64,000 bases of DNA from Domibacillus enclensis. Its GTDB lineage: Bacteria; Bacillota; Bacilli; Bacillales; Domibacillaceae. The DNA lies in the NCBI RefSeq assembly GCF_900156125.1, contig NZ_FTLX01000003.1:124001-188000 (forward strand), written 5' to 3'. Below the pieces are notes generated by a model. That model saw nothing but the letters and a program-made list of their open reading frames with translations, was not told the DNA's origin and made no database searches. A program made the position numbers and the translations under genes. Each line of letters opens with the position of its first letter. The stretch's first letter is position 1. Shown piece after piece: positions 8,185 to 17,538 of the stretch.

Positions 8185-8202
8185 TTGTGAAATTTGTCAC
8201 AA
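8185..8202. promoter_or_regulatory. Rex-type operator upstream of cydAB
   Basis: TTGTGAAATTTGTCACAA differs at two central positions from the Rex consensus TTGTGAAATATTTCACAA. Rex is an NADH/NAD+ sensing repressor that controls cydABCD in B. subtilis. The site lies 95 bp before cydA. Confidence 0.75.
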
Positions 8203-8297
8203 AATCGTCATACACCCTTTATGGATTTGTGGCGGTAGAAGGTTTACAATACGGGTAACATATAAATAGTGAGAAGCGAAAAAAGGAGGTCGACAGA

Positions 8298-9635
8298 ATG
8301 GAACTGGATGGTGTCATGCTCAGCCGTCTGCTGACAACAATGACGTTAATGTTTCATATTATTTTCGCCACAGTCGGTGTCGGTATTCCGATTATGATCG
8401 CGATTGCCGAGTTTATTGGCATAAAACGAAATGATCCTTATTATTTACTGCTTGCCAGACGATGGGCACGCGGCTATACAATTACTGTAGCGGTTGGTGT
8501 TGTAACCGGGACGGCTATTGGACTTCAGCTTTCTTTATTGTGGCCGAGCTTTATGGAAGTGGCCGGGCAGGTAATTGCCCTGCCGCTGTTCATGGAAACA
8601 TTTGCTTTTTTCTTTGAAGCGATTTTTCTCGGCATTTACTTGTACACATGGGACCGGTTCAAAGGAAAATGGACACACTGGCTTTTGACGATTCCGGTCA
8701 TGATCGGATCGTCTGCGTCCGCCCTGTTTATTACAACGGTGAACGCCTTCATGAATACGCCGCAAGGATTTGAGCTGAAAAATGGCGAAATGATCAATAT
8801 TGATCCAATTGCTGCTATGCTGAATCCGGCAACCCCTTCAAAGGTGTTTCACGTTGTGACGACCTCTTACATGACATCTGCTGCCATTTTAGCTGCGATA
8901 GCGGCATTTGCGATTTTAAAAGGGCGCGGCGGTGAATATGAGAAAAAAGCGCTTCGCCTGACGGTTGCGTGTACCTTTATTTTCTCGATTTTAACTGCTG
9001 TCGCTGGTGACGTTTCCGCCAAATTTTTAGCAGAGGAACAGCCAGAAAAATTAGCGGCAGCAGAATGGCATTTTGAAACAGAAACGGAGGCAGATCTTAT
9101 TTTCTTCGGGACTATTAATGAAGAAACCGGTGAGGTTGAAAATGAAATCCGTGTGCCTAAGCTGTTGAGCTTTTTAGCCGGCAACTCGTTTCAAACAGAA
9201 GTAATCGGTTTAAATGAAACACCGGAGGATGAGCGTCCGCCGTTGTGGATTCACTATATGTTCGACACAATGGTCAGCATCGGCATGTTCGTCATGGCGG
9301 TCACGATGCTTTTTGTTTTAATAGACAGAGTGAAAAAGTGGAATGCATTCAACAAGCCGCTGCTGCTTGCGATATTAGCGTCAGGTCCGTTGTCGATGGT
9401 CGCGATTGAAGCGGGCTGGATACTTGCTGAGGTAGGGCGTCAGCCATGGATTTTACGCGGTTATATGAAGGTGGCAGAAGCCGCCACGACCAGCAACAGT
9501 GTGGGACTTACGTTTGCCATGTTTGCGGTGCTTTACCTCGTACTCGGAGTCATGGCTGTCATTGTGCTGATTAGAATGTTTAAAAATTCACCAGCAGAAG
9601 CAGAGCTTGAAAAACGGTTTCCAAACCGGGGATAA
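8298..9635 (+). CDS. cydA: Cytochrome bd-type quinol oxidase subunit I
   Basis: 445 aa integral membrane subunit with about nine helices. It oxidises quinol and carries heme b558 and the b595/d centre. Visible features are H20 in the first helix (MFHIIFATVGVG), KVFHVVTTSY with a candidate heme b558 His, and the conserved GRQPW. The quinol loop is short, as in the YthA/CioA-like type (about 440 aa) rather than the long-loop E. coli type. AAAGGAGGTCG precedes the start. cydB follows 15 bp downstream; no cydCD heme exporter is adjacent. Rex-type control is likely. Confidence 0.93.
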   Translation: MELDGVMLSRLLTTMTLMFHIIFATVGVGIPIMIAIAEFIGIKRNDPYYLLLARRWARGYTITVAVGVVTGTAIGLQLSLLWPSFMEVAGQVIALPLFMETFAFFFEAIFLGIYLYTWDRFKGKWTHWLLTIPVMIGSSASALFITTVNAFMNTPQGFELKNGEMINIDPIAAMLNPATPSKVFHVVTTSYMTSAAILAAIAAFAILKGRGGEYEKKALRLTVACTFIFSILTAVAGDVSAKFLAEEQPEKLAAAEWHFETETEADLIFFGTINEETGEVENEIRVPKLLSFLAGNSFQTEVIGLNETPEDERPPLWIHYMFDTMVSIGMFVMAVTMLFVLIDRVKKWNAFNKPLLLAILASGPLSMVAIEAGWILAEVGRQPWILRGYMKVAEAATTSNSVGLTFAMFAVLYLVLGVMAVIVLIRMFKNSPAEAELEKRFPNRG

Positions 9636-9650
9636 GGGGGAGAGTGAATC

Positions 9651-10670
9651 ATGAGCTATGAATTGATTGGCATAACCGTTCTATGGACGTTCTTGTACGG
9701 GTATTTGATTGTTGCGTCCATTGATTTTGGTGCTGGATTCTTTGCTTTTTATGCACGAATCAAAAAAAAGGACCATCTCATCAATGATCTCATTTCCCGC
9801 TATCTGTCACCGGTATGGGAAGTGACGAATGTCTTTTTCGTTTTCTTTTTCGTTGGAATTGTTGGGTTCTTTCCAGCGACTGCGTACTACTATGGTACAG
9901 CGCTGCTGGTTCCTGGCAGCGTAGCCATCATTTTAATTGCGATTCGAGGCTCATTTTATGCCTTTAACAATTATGGTTCTCGTGAAAATACCTTTTACTT
10001 GTTTTTATACGGAGCCACGGGTCTTCTCATTCCTGCGTCATTGTCAACGGCACTGACGATTTCTGAGGGGGGCTTCCTCGATGAAGTAGACGGGAATGTC
10101 GTTTTCCTGGCGAAGGAGCTTTTCACGAGTCCTTATTCCTGGAGCGTTGTATTTTTATCAATCGTCTCCGTTTTGTTTATTAGTGCAACATTTTTAACGT
10201 ATTACGCTGACCGTGCCGATGACCAGCAAGCGCGAAAAACGCTTCGTCAATTTGCTCTTTTTTGGAGCATGCCGACGATTGTCGCCAGCCTGCTCGTCTT
10301 TATGTCACTTCAGATGCACAATCCGCAGCATTATGATAAAGCGGTCACGGACTACTGGTGGATGTTTGGTTTATCTCTTGTCTGCTTCGGATTTGCTTCC
10401 TGGTTTATTTATATCGAGAAGCGGTACGGAACTGCTTTTATTATGGTCATGCTTCAATTTTTCTTTGCCTTTTTCGGTTATGGGGCCTCGCATTTGCCGT
10501 ACATTCTGTATCCGTATATTACCTTGCACGAGAATGTGACAAATGAAACGATGGCTTTTGCGCTGGTGGTTGTCTTTATTCTTGGGCTGCTGCTGCTCAT
10601 CCCGTCACTGTTCCTGCTGATGCGATTGTTTTTGTTTGATGCAGATTATGTTAAAGGAAAAAAGAAATAA
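9651..10670 (+). CDS. cydB: Cytochrome bd-type quinol oxidase subunit II
   Basis: 339 aa with about eight to nine hydrophobic helices. It begins TVLWTFLYGYLIVASIDFGAG, the conserved N-terminus of CydB (W..L.G.....G.D.G.G), and contains LSPVWEVTNVFFVFF. It forms the oxidase with CydA and is needed for heme d assembly. The start has GGGGGAGAG upstream. It is shorter in the loops than E. coli CydB, matching the YthB type. Confidence 0.92.
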   Translation: MSYELIGITVLWTFLYGYLIVASIDFGAGFFAFYARIKKKDHLINDLISRYLSPVWEVTNVFFVFFFVGIVGFFPATAYYYGTALLVPGSVAIILIAIRGSFYAFNNYGSRENTFYLFLYGATGLLIPASLSTALTISEGGFLDEVDGNVVFLAKELFTSPYSWSVVFLSIVSVLFISATFLTYYADRADDQQARKTLRQFALFWSMPTIVASLLVFMSLQMHNPQHYDKAVTDYWWMFGLSLVCFGFASWFIYIEKRYGTAFIMVMLQFFFAFFGYGASHLPYILYPYITLHENVTNETMAFALVVVFILGLLLLIPSLFLLMRLFLFDADYVKGKKK

Positions 10671-10745
10671 CAGCATAACGGTCCTTTTCGTGATAAACTG
10701 TCAGAGCAGAACCATCTATTACAAGCTGGCAGCGGAGGAATGAAC

Positions 10746-11405
10746 ATGAAAAAGGAATTTGTCGTGATTGGGCTGGGACGATTCGGCAGCAGTATTTGCC
10801 GCGAACTGAGTGAGCAGGGCATGGAGGTCATGGCGATCGATATGGACGAAGATCGTGTAAATGAGTTTGCTTCGATTGCCTCGCACGCTGTTGTGGCGGA
10901 TACCACCGACGAATCTGTGCTGAAAAGCCTCGGTATCCGTAACTTCGACCACGTCATTGTTGCGATCGGAGACGATATTCAATCAAGCATTTTAACGACA
11001 CTCATGTTAAAAGAAGTAGGCGTGAAAAAAGTAACGGCAAAAGCACAAAATGACTATCATGAAAAAGTGCTGTTGAAAATCGGAGCAGACCAGGTTGTCC
11101 ATCCTGAAAGGGATATGGGACGGCGGATTGCGAACAATATCGTTTCGAATAACGTACTGGATTATTTGGAATTATCCGATGAGCATTCGATCATGGAAAT
11201 TATCGCAAATGATACGCTTGCCGGTAATACGCTCATTGACCTGGACATCCGGGCCCGGTACGGCATTAATATCGTCGCCATTAAGCGCGGGAAAGAAATC
11301 ATCGTGTCACCGCAGGCGGATGAGCCCATTTTATTAAATGACATATTAATTATTATCGGTGCGGATCAGGATATTGACCGCTTTGAAAAGAAAATGAACG
11401 ATTAA
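10746..11405 (+). CDS. ktrC: Potassium uptake regulator KtrC (RCK protein)
   Basis: 219 aa. The N-terminal RCK_N Rossmann domain (VIGLGRFGSSICREL, then D at the nucleotide site) is followed by an RCK_C domain (about 140-219) that in KtrC binds c-di-AMP. It gates the KtrD-type membrane channel subunit, which is not in this window. ATG 10746 is chosen over 10740 because GGAGG ends 7 nt before it. In B. subtilis ktrC (ykqB) also lies near rnjA. Confidence 0.93.
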   Translation: MKKEFVVIGLGRFGSSICRELSEQGMEVMAIDMDEDRVNEFASIASHAVVADTTDESVLKSLGIRNFDHVIVAIGDDIQSSILTTLMLKEVGVKKVTAKAQNDYHEKVLLKIGADQVVHPERDMGRRIANNIVSNNVLDYLELSDEHSIMEIIANDTLAGNTLIDLDIRARYGINIVAIKRGKEIIVSPQADEPILLNDILIIIGADQDIDRFEKKMND

Positions 11406-11435
11406 AAACCCGCCTCCACCCGAGGTGGGTTTTTT
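11406..11435 (+). terminator. Terminator of ktrC
   Basis: AACCCGCCTC / GAGGTGGGTT, a 10-bp stem with one wobble, followed by six T. Confidence 0.92.
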
Positions 11436-11461
11436 CGTCTGGCTGTCTGTTTGAGTGCAGC

Positions 11462-11551
11462 GACGGCGCAATAAACTTATTTAGCGCGCAATTCTGTGGA
11501 GAACGGCGCAATTATGCATGAATTGCGCTTTATTCTCAATAATTGCGCCGT
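11462..11551. repeat. Cluster of inverted GCGCAATT repeats
   Basis: Within 90 bp the word GCGCAAT occurs three times on the + strand (11465, 11485, 11506) and its complement twice (11522, 11542). ACGGCGCAATTAT (11503-11515) and ATAATTGCGCCGT (11539-11551) are a perfect 13-bp inverted pair, with another inverted pair nested inside. No coding potential. It lies in the convergent gap between ktrC and the leftward gene. Confidence 0.75.
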
Positions 11552-11602
11552 AAAAGGCGGTAAATTCGTTTTGCAGCCCACCTTCTCTGCGATAAATGAT
11601 GA

Positions 11603-12112
11603 TCATGAAGCAGGGGGATATTTTCGAGACAAAAGCAAAAAGCGGAGAAAGGGTGCTTGATCTTCAAATGAAACACGCTGGATGCTGCTTTTGCGTCCGG
11701 GTGCTCCGTTGTCGTGATAGTACAGGTAAAGGGTGCCGTCTTTTATTTCATACCCGATAAGTACAACCCAGTGATAGTTATAGCGGGGCTTTGAAAAGAA
11801 ACGAAGGGTAAAATACCGGTCAAACTTGGCAGCTACCGGATGACCGGAATCCAGTTCGTTAAGCACTTCGTCGATCCGATTAGAGGGCTTGACCGTCCAG
11901 TCGCTGCCTAGCAGTTTTTTTAACTTGCGGCTCATCCAAAAGCGGAAGGAACCGATTTTGGTCGTGCCCAACTGTTTGTAAAGGTCGTTTGCGTCAAGCG
12001 GCTTGTTCCAGAAGTGTAATATGACAGAGATGGTCACAGGGCCACAGGCGGAGCGGCGGTAGCGCTCATCGACGGTTTCGGCGTATTGTGACTGTCCTTT
12101 AACCTTGATCAT
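11603..12112 (-). CDS. C39-like cysteine peptidase family protein
   Basis: 169 aa with no signal peptide. The pattern fits a papain-like C39/DUF3335 fold: YRRSACGPVT (candidate nucleophile Cys about 23), then NYHWVVLIGYE (His) and LYYHDNGAPG (Asp/Asn). A basic middle section (RFWMSRKLKKLLG) may be a membrane-proximal surface. The start ATG is 8 nt after GGAGG. It lies directly after the rnjA terminator on the same strand, so it depends on readthrough or its own promoter. I do not know a B. subtilis counterpart at this locus. The substrate is unknown. Confidence 0.72.
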   Translation of the reverse strand: MIKVKGQSQYAETVDERYRRSACGPVTISVILHFWNKPLDANDLYKQLGTTKIGSFRFWMSRKLKKLLGSDWTVKPSNRIDEVLNELDSGHPVAAKFDRYFTLRFFSKPRYNYHWVVLIGYEIKDGTLYLYYHDNGAPGRKSSIQRVSFEDQAPFLRFLLLSRKYPPAS

Positions 12113-12128
12113 CCATATCGCCTCCGTG

Positions 12129-12160
12129 AAAAAAAGCGCTCCCTGTGATCAAGGAGCGCT
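12129..12160 (-). terminator. Terminator of the rpoY-rnjA operon
   Basis: On the minus strand AGCGCTCC ... GGAGCGCT with a 10-nt loop is followed by a run of T. Confidence 0.88.
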
Positions 12161-12168
12161 CATTGATT

Positions 12169-13836
12169 TTATACTTCCATAATGATAGGTAAAATCATCG
12201 GACGACGTTTTGTCCGCTCGTACAAGAATGGAGAAAGCGTGTCGGTAATTTCGTTTTTAATATCCGACCATTGTGTTGAATTGTTGTTTAACAGCTGCTT
12301 AATATGACGATTCAGCATCGACTGTGCTTCATAAATCAGGTCGCCGGACTCGCGCATGTAAACAAAGCCGCGTGAAATAATATCCGGGCCAGCCTCAATT
12401 TTGTTTTTCTCTTTATTGATGCTGACTACAACGATGACAAGGCCTTCCTCAGAAAGGATACGGCGGTCGCGCAACACGATGTTGCCGATGTCTCCAATAC
12501 CGCTGCCGTCAATATAAACAGAGCCGGACTGAATGCGTCCTGCTACGTGTGCCTCGTCCTTTGAAAGAGCAAGCACATCGCCATTGTCCATAATAAAGCA
12601 ATTTTCGGCAGGTACACCGCAGTCAATCGCATGCTGGCAATGCGTTTTTTGCATCCGGTATTCACCATGAATCGGCATGAAGAATTTCGGCTTGATCAAA
12701 CGCAGCATTAGCTTCTGTTCTTCCTGGCTGCCGTGTCCGGATGTATGGATGTCATTTAGCGGACCGTGAATAACGTCTGCACCCGCACGTGACAATGAGT
12801 CAATAATCCGGTTGACACTAACGGTGTTTCCAGGAATCGGTGATGATGAGAAAACAACTGTATCGTGAGGCTGGATTTGGATCTGACGATGCGAACCGTT
12901 CGCGATACGGGAAAGAGCAGCCATGGGCTCTCCTTGACTTCCTGTACAAAGAATCGTCACTTTATTGGCAGGAAGCTTGTTTAGCTGGTGCGTATCCACA
13001 AACGTATCTTTCGGGCAGCGAATGTAGCCAAGCTGCTGGCCGATATTAATCGCATTTTCCATACTGCGTCCGAATACGCCCACTTTGCGTCCATCCTCGA
13101 CAGCAGCTTCAACCACTTGCTGAAGACGGTGAATGTTAGAGGCAAACGTAGCGAAAATGATTCGGCCCTTTACTTTGCGGAATACATTATGAATGCTTTC
13201 ACCGACTTTGCGTTCAGACATCGTGAAATTCGGAACTTCACTGTTCGTGCTGTCTGAAAGTAGGCAGAGAACGCCTTCTTTGCCGATTTCGGCCATTTTT
13301 GTTAAGTTAGCCGGTTCACCGACTGGCGTAAAGTCAAATTTAAAATCGCCTGTATGGACAATGCTGCCCTGCGGTGTCTTGACGACAACGCCGTAAGAAT
13401 CCGGAATACTGTGTGTTGTTCTGAAAAAAGAAACGGATGTTTTACGGAACTTGATGACGTCATCTTCACCAATTTCATGAAGTCTTGTGCGGCGAAGCAA
13501 TCCGTGTTCGTCAAGCTTATTGCGCAAAAGACCAAGGGCAAGCTTTCCGCCGTAAACAGGGACGTTAACAACTCTTAGTAAATAAGGGATGCCTCCGATG
13601 TGATCTTCGTGGCCGTGTGTGACAAAAAGGCCTTTAATTTTGTCTGCATTTTTTTGAAGGTACGAATAGTCCGGGATAACATAATCAATCCCGAGCAGTT
13701 CATCTTCGGGAAATTTAATACCCGCATCAATTAAAATAATTTCATCTTGGAATTGGACTGCGTAAGTGTTTTTGCCGATTTCACCCAAACCGCCGAGGGC
13801 GAAAACTGCTGTTTGATCATTTTTTACGAATTTCAT
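12169..13836 (-). CDS. rnjA: Ribonuclease J1
   Basis: 555 aa, the length of RNase J1. It is a beta-CASP metallo-beta-lactamase nuclease with 5'-3' exo- and endonuclease activity in mRNA decay and rRNA maturation. The zinc motif HGHEDH is at 74-79, followed by conserved HSIPDS and GDFKFD, with a beta-CASP domain (about 210-370) and a C-terminal dimerisation domain. It starts 3 bp after the rpoY stop codon, as in B. subtilis ykzG-rnjA. Confidence 0.97.
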   Translation of the reverse strand: MKFVKNDQTAVFALGGLGEIGKNTYAVQFQDEIILIDAGIKFPEDELLGIDYVIPDYSYLQKNADKIKGLFVTHGHEDHIGGIPYLLRVVNVPVYGGKLALGLLRNKLDEHGLLRRTRLHEIGEDDVIKFRKTSVSFFRTTHSIPDSYGVVVKTPQGSIVHTGDFKFDFTPVGEPANLTKMAEIGKEGVLCLLSDSTNSEVPNFTMSERKVGESIHNVFRKVKGRIIFATFASNIHRLQQVVEAAVEDGRKVGVFGRSMENAINIGQQLGYIRCPKDTFVDTHQLNKLPANKVTILCTGSQGEPMAALSRIANGSHRQIQIQPHDTVVFSSSPIPGNTVSVNRIIDSLSRAGADVIHGPLNDIHTSGHGSQEEQKLMLRLIKPKFFMPIHGEYRMQKTHCQHAIDCGVPAENCFIMDNGDVLALSKDEAHVAGRIQSGSVYIDGSGIGDIGNIVLRDRRILSEEGLVIVVVSINKEKNKIEAGPDIISRGFVYMRESGDLIYEAQSMLNRHIKQLLNNNSTQWSDIKNEITDTLSPFLYERTKRRPMILPIIMEV

Positions 13837-13839
13837 TTC

Positions 13840-14049
13840 TTACAGCTGCTCCACTTTAAAGTCCGGAGACTTTTTCTCATATTCAAGGTGGGCATCGTTT
13901 ACCTTTTGCACAAATTCAATGTTGTATGGGCGGCTTTTTAACGCGTGGCGGACTTCACGCTCAGTTTGTGCTTCCGCATATAAAGATTTTGTTTTTTCAC
14001 GGACAGGCACCTCTGAACGGCTTTCCTGATAGTACACTTTATAAATCAT
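13840..14049 (-). CDS. rpoY: RNA polymerase epsilon subunit
   Basis: 69 aa, starting MIYKVYYQE, the YkzG/RpoY signature (about 69 aa in Bacillus). It is a small RNA polymerase-associated subunit of Firmicutes. Its start follows AAAGGAGAG on the minus strand. The longer upstream frame is not used because it has no ribosome site. Upstream there is a hairpin (AACCGC/GCGGTT, 14084-14101), and a TATAAT on the minus strand near 14160 is a possible -10 without a clear -35. Confidence 0.94.
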   Translation of the reverse strand: MIYKVYYQESRSEVPVREKTKSLYAEAQTEREVRHALKSRPYNIEFVQKVNDAHLEYEKKSPDFKVEQL

Positions 14050-14217
14050 TACGTTCTCTCCTTTTAAAGGTTTAATATATACAAACCGCTTATAGGCGGT
14101 TCTTCTAAAGGGTTGGGTAAAGAAACAAAACCGTTTCAATGGGTATCATGGTTTTTATTATATAGAAAGAAAGAAGATTTGACACGGAAGAACATCTATT
14201 GTCTCTTACATAAAGAC

Positions 14218-14239
14218 AGCCCTTCGCATTGGAAGGGCT
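14218..14239 (-). terminator. Hairpin after the 23-aa peptide gene
   Basis: AGCCCTTC / GAAGGGCT, 8-bp stem with a 6-nt loop, then GTCTTTATG on the minus strand. The U tract is weak. Confidence 0.55.
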
Positions 14240-14252
14240 TAACCATTTAATA

Positions 14253-14324
14253 TTAAGCGATTGATTTTCTTCTAAGCAGATCTTTCCACTGTTTTACGAG
14301 CTTTTTTTTCAGCTTCTTCAACAT
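14253..14324 (-). CDS. Candidate 23-residue basic amphipathic peptide
   Basis: An ATG preceded by AAGGAG with 9-nt spacing opens a frame of 23 codons that starts MLKKLKKKLVKQWKDLL and ends RRKSIA. Ten of 23 residues are Lys or Arg, with regularly spaced Leu/Val/Trp, so it would form a cationic amphipathic helix. A hairpin follows the stop codon by 13 nt. It lies alone between def and rpoY on the same strand. The function is unknown, and I do not recall an annotated B. subtilis equivalent. The complete gene layout (ribosome site, frame, hairpin) is the evidence; expression is unproven. Confidence 0.5.
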   Translation of the reverse strand: MLKKLKKKLVKQWKDLLRRKSIA

Positions 14325-14422
14325 CGTGGATCACTCCTTACAGCCATTTTATCATATGGCTGATTGAATGAAAAGGATATGGGCAATTCTATTATGAGCA
14401 GGCAGAGCGGTGATTATGCGTC

Positions 14423-14977
14423 CTACCGTTCAACGGCCTGGGCGTTTTCTTCCACTTGAAAAGGATCCTGTTTATTAATGTAATCATAAAACATGATGCC
14501 GTTTAAATGATCGATTTCATGCTGGATGCAAATAGCCGGAAGTCCTTTTAATCGAAACTTCACTTCCTCGCCTTCAAGCGTCGTGGCTTTCACGGTAACA
14601 CGCGCAAAACGATGCACGTAGCCGGGAACGTCGCGGTCAACAGACAAGCAGCCTTCACCAGCCGTTAAATAGGCTTTTTCAACCGAGTGGCTGACAATTT
14701 TCGGATTAAAAAGAGCGCGGCTGATCTGGCTGCCTTTTTCATCCTTTACATGAATGGCAATCATGCGTTTGGAGATGCCGATTTGAGGGGCAGCAAGACC
14801 GATGCCGGGGCGCAAATCATATTTTTCCGCAAGTTCAGGGTCCTGGCTGTTTTTTACATACTCCATTAAAGAAGCAAGGATCTTTTGGTCAGCTTCAGAT
14901 GCGGGCATTGTAACCTCGGCGGCTTTTTCCCGAAGGATGGGGTTGCCTTCCCGGATAATGTCGTTCATTTTGATCAT
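14423..14977 (-). CDS. def: Peptide deformylase
   Basis: 184 aa, the length of B. subtilis YkrB. It removes the N-formyl group from new proteins using a metal ion. All three motifs are present: GIGLAAPQI (58-66), EGCLS with C110, and QHEIDHLNG with H153, E154 and H157. This is a type 2 enzyme with the Gram-positive insert. The start ATG 14977 lies 6-7 nt after AAGGAAGGG. It has its own promoter upstream. Confidence 0.96.
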   Translation of the reverse strand: MIKMNDIIREGNPILREKAAEVTMPASEADQKILASLMEYVKNSQDPELAEKYDLRPGIGLAAPQIGISKRMIAIHVKDEKGSQISRALFNPKIVSHSVEKAYLTAGEGCLSVDRDVPGYVHRFARVTVKATTLEGEEVKFRLKGLPAICIQHEIDHLNGIMFYDYINKQDPFQVEENAQAVER

Positions 14978-15011
14978 GAAGTTCCCTTCCTTTTTCACAT
15001 TTAGTGTATTT

Positions 15012-15040
15012 ATCTTATCAAAAAGTGCGCAAAATGTTAA
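15012..15040 (-). promoter_or_regulatory. SigA promoter of def
   Basis: On the minus strand TTAACA, a 17-bp spacer and TAAGAT, about 35 bp before the def start. Confidence 0.7.
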
Positions 15041-15118
15041 TGAGGGGGATTGATTGTTTCAGGATGGAAGAAACGGGAATAAGGAGAAAGGGTCATTCTT
15101 GTAATGTATAACAGATCA

Positions 15119-15132
15119 GAAAAGCGCTTTCA
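15119..15132. promoter_or_regulatory. cre-like site in the def-pdhA divergent gap
   Basis: GAAAAGCGCTTTCA matches 10 of 12 fixed positions of the CcpA cre consensus, missing only the leading TG. The gap 14978-15366 (389 bp) otherwise holds the def promoter and a candidate pdh promoter; I see no gene in it. The site lies about 235 bp before pdhA. Confidence 0.35.
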
Positions 15133-15219
15133 TTATTATAGTACAGAAATGCATTTCTGACTAATACAGAAAGAAATGAAGGGTGATTTCAATGGTTTTT
15201 TACAAATAATCTTTTTGAA

Positions 15220-15248
15220 TTGACGTAAGGAGACGGTTATTATACACT
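15220..15248 (+). promoter_or_regulatory. Candidate SigA promoter of the pdh operon
   Basis: TTGACG, a 17-bp spacer and TACACT, 119 bp upstream of pdhA. The -10 is poor (TATACA two bases earlier would give a 15-bp spacer), so this is tentative. Confidence 0.4.
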
Positions 15249-15339
15249 ATTAGTCGTAGCTTTATATTGTATTAGTGAATTTGAGAAAATAACTGGTACA
15301 GCTAATTTATAAATAAAATCAGCCACATGGCCCAAATGA

Positions 15340-16476
<1,137 letters not shown>

Positions 16477-16479
16477 GCC

Positions 16480-17457
16480 ATGGCACAAATGACAATGATT
16501 CAAGCAATTACAGATGCCTTGCGCGTGGAGCTTAAAAACGACGAAAACGTTCTTGTATTCGGAGAAGACGTCGGCGTAAACGGCGGGGTATTCCGTGCAA
16601 CGGAAGGCCTTCAAAAAGAGTTTGGAGAAGAGCGTGTATTTGATACACCGCTTGCGGAATCAGGAATCGGCGGTCTTGCAGTTGGTCTTGCCCTTGAAGG
16701 CTTCCGTCCCGTACCGGAAATCCAGTTCTTCGGATTTGTGTTCGAGGTAATGGACTCGGTCAGCGGACAATTGGCTCGTATGCGCTACCGTTCTGGCGGG
16801 GTGTATTCAGCACCGGTCACAATCCGTTCTCCGTTTGGCGGCGGCGTGCACACACCTGAGCTTCATGCGGACAGCTTAGAAGGTCTTATGGCGCAGCAGC
16901 CAGGCTTGAAGGTCGTTATTCCTTCAACGCCATATGAAGCAAAAGGTTTATTAATTTCAGCTATTCGTGACAACGATCCAGTCATCTTCCTTGAGCACAT
17001 GAAGCTGTACCGTTCGTTCCGTGAAGAGGTTCCGGAAGAAGAATACACAATTCCACTTGGCAAAGCAGCTGTGAAGCGTGAAGGTGCAGACCTTTCGATC
17101 ATCACATACGGTGCAATGGTACATGAGTCGCTTAAAGCAGCAGAAGCACTTGAAAAAGAAGGGCATTCTGTAGAAGTCATCGATCTTCGTACAATTCAGC
17201 CGCTTGATATCGAAACAATCATTGCCTCTGTTGAAAAAACAGGCCGTGCGATTGTCGTGCAGGAAGCACAAAAGCAAGCAGGCATCGCAGCCAATGTAGT
17301 GGCTGAAATCAACGACCGGGCCATCTTGAGCCTTGAAGCACCGGTTCTTCGTGTAGCAGCGCCGGATACAGTCTTCCCATTCTCACAAGCAGAGGGTGTA
17401 TGGCTTCCAAACCATAAAGACATCGTTGAAACAGCGAAAAAAGTACTCGAATTTTAA
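16480..17457 (+). CDS. pdhB: Pyruvate dehydrogenase E1 component, beta subunit
   Basis: 325 aa, standard length. It forms the alpha2beta2 E1 with PdhA, contributing the catalytic Glu in the ThDP pocket (FGEDVG) and the C-terminal transketolase domain. [18 protein letters not shown] is the family hallmark. AAAGGAG overlaps the end of pdhA, so translation is probably coupled. Confidence 0.97.
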   Translation: MAQMTMIQAITDALRVELKNDENVLVFGEDVGVNGGVFRATEGLQKEFGEERVFDTPLAESGIGGLAVGLALEGFRPVPEIQFFGFVFEVMDSVSGQLARMRYRSGGVYSAPVTIRSPFGGGVHTPELHADSLEGLMAQQPGLKVVIPSTPYEAKGLLISAIRDNDPVIFLEHMKLYRSFREEVPEEEYTIPLGKAAVKREGADLSIITYGAMVHESLKAAEALEKEGHSVEVIDLRTIQPLDIETIIASVEKTGRAIVVQEAQKQAGIAANVVAEINDRAILSLEAPVLRVAAPDTVFPFSQAEGVWLPNHKDIVETAKKVLEF

Positions 17458-17482
17458 TTGATAAGTAAATAGAAGATATTTG

Positions 17483-17511
17483 TTGAAAAGGAGGCTATGC
17501 CTCCTTTTCAA
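17483..17511 (+). other. Perfect 13-bp hairpin between pdhB and pdhC
   Basis: TTGAAAAGGAGGC, loop TAT, GCCTCCTTTTCAA. No U tract follows, so it is not a standard terminator. It lies 27 nt before the TTG start of pdhC. Confidence 0.8.
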
Positions 17512-17538
17512 AATTCAACTATTAGGAGGCTGAATGCA

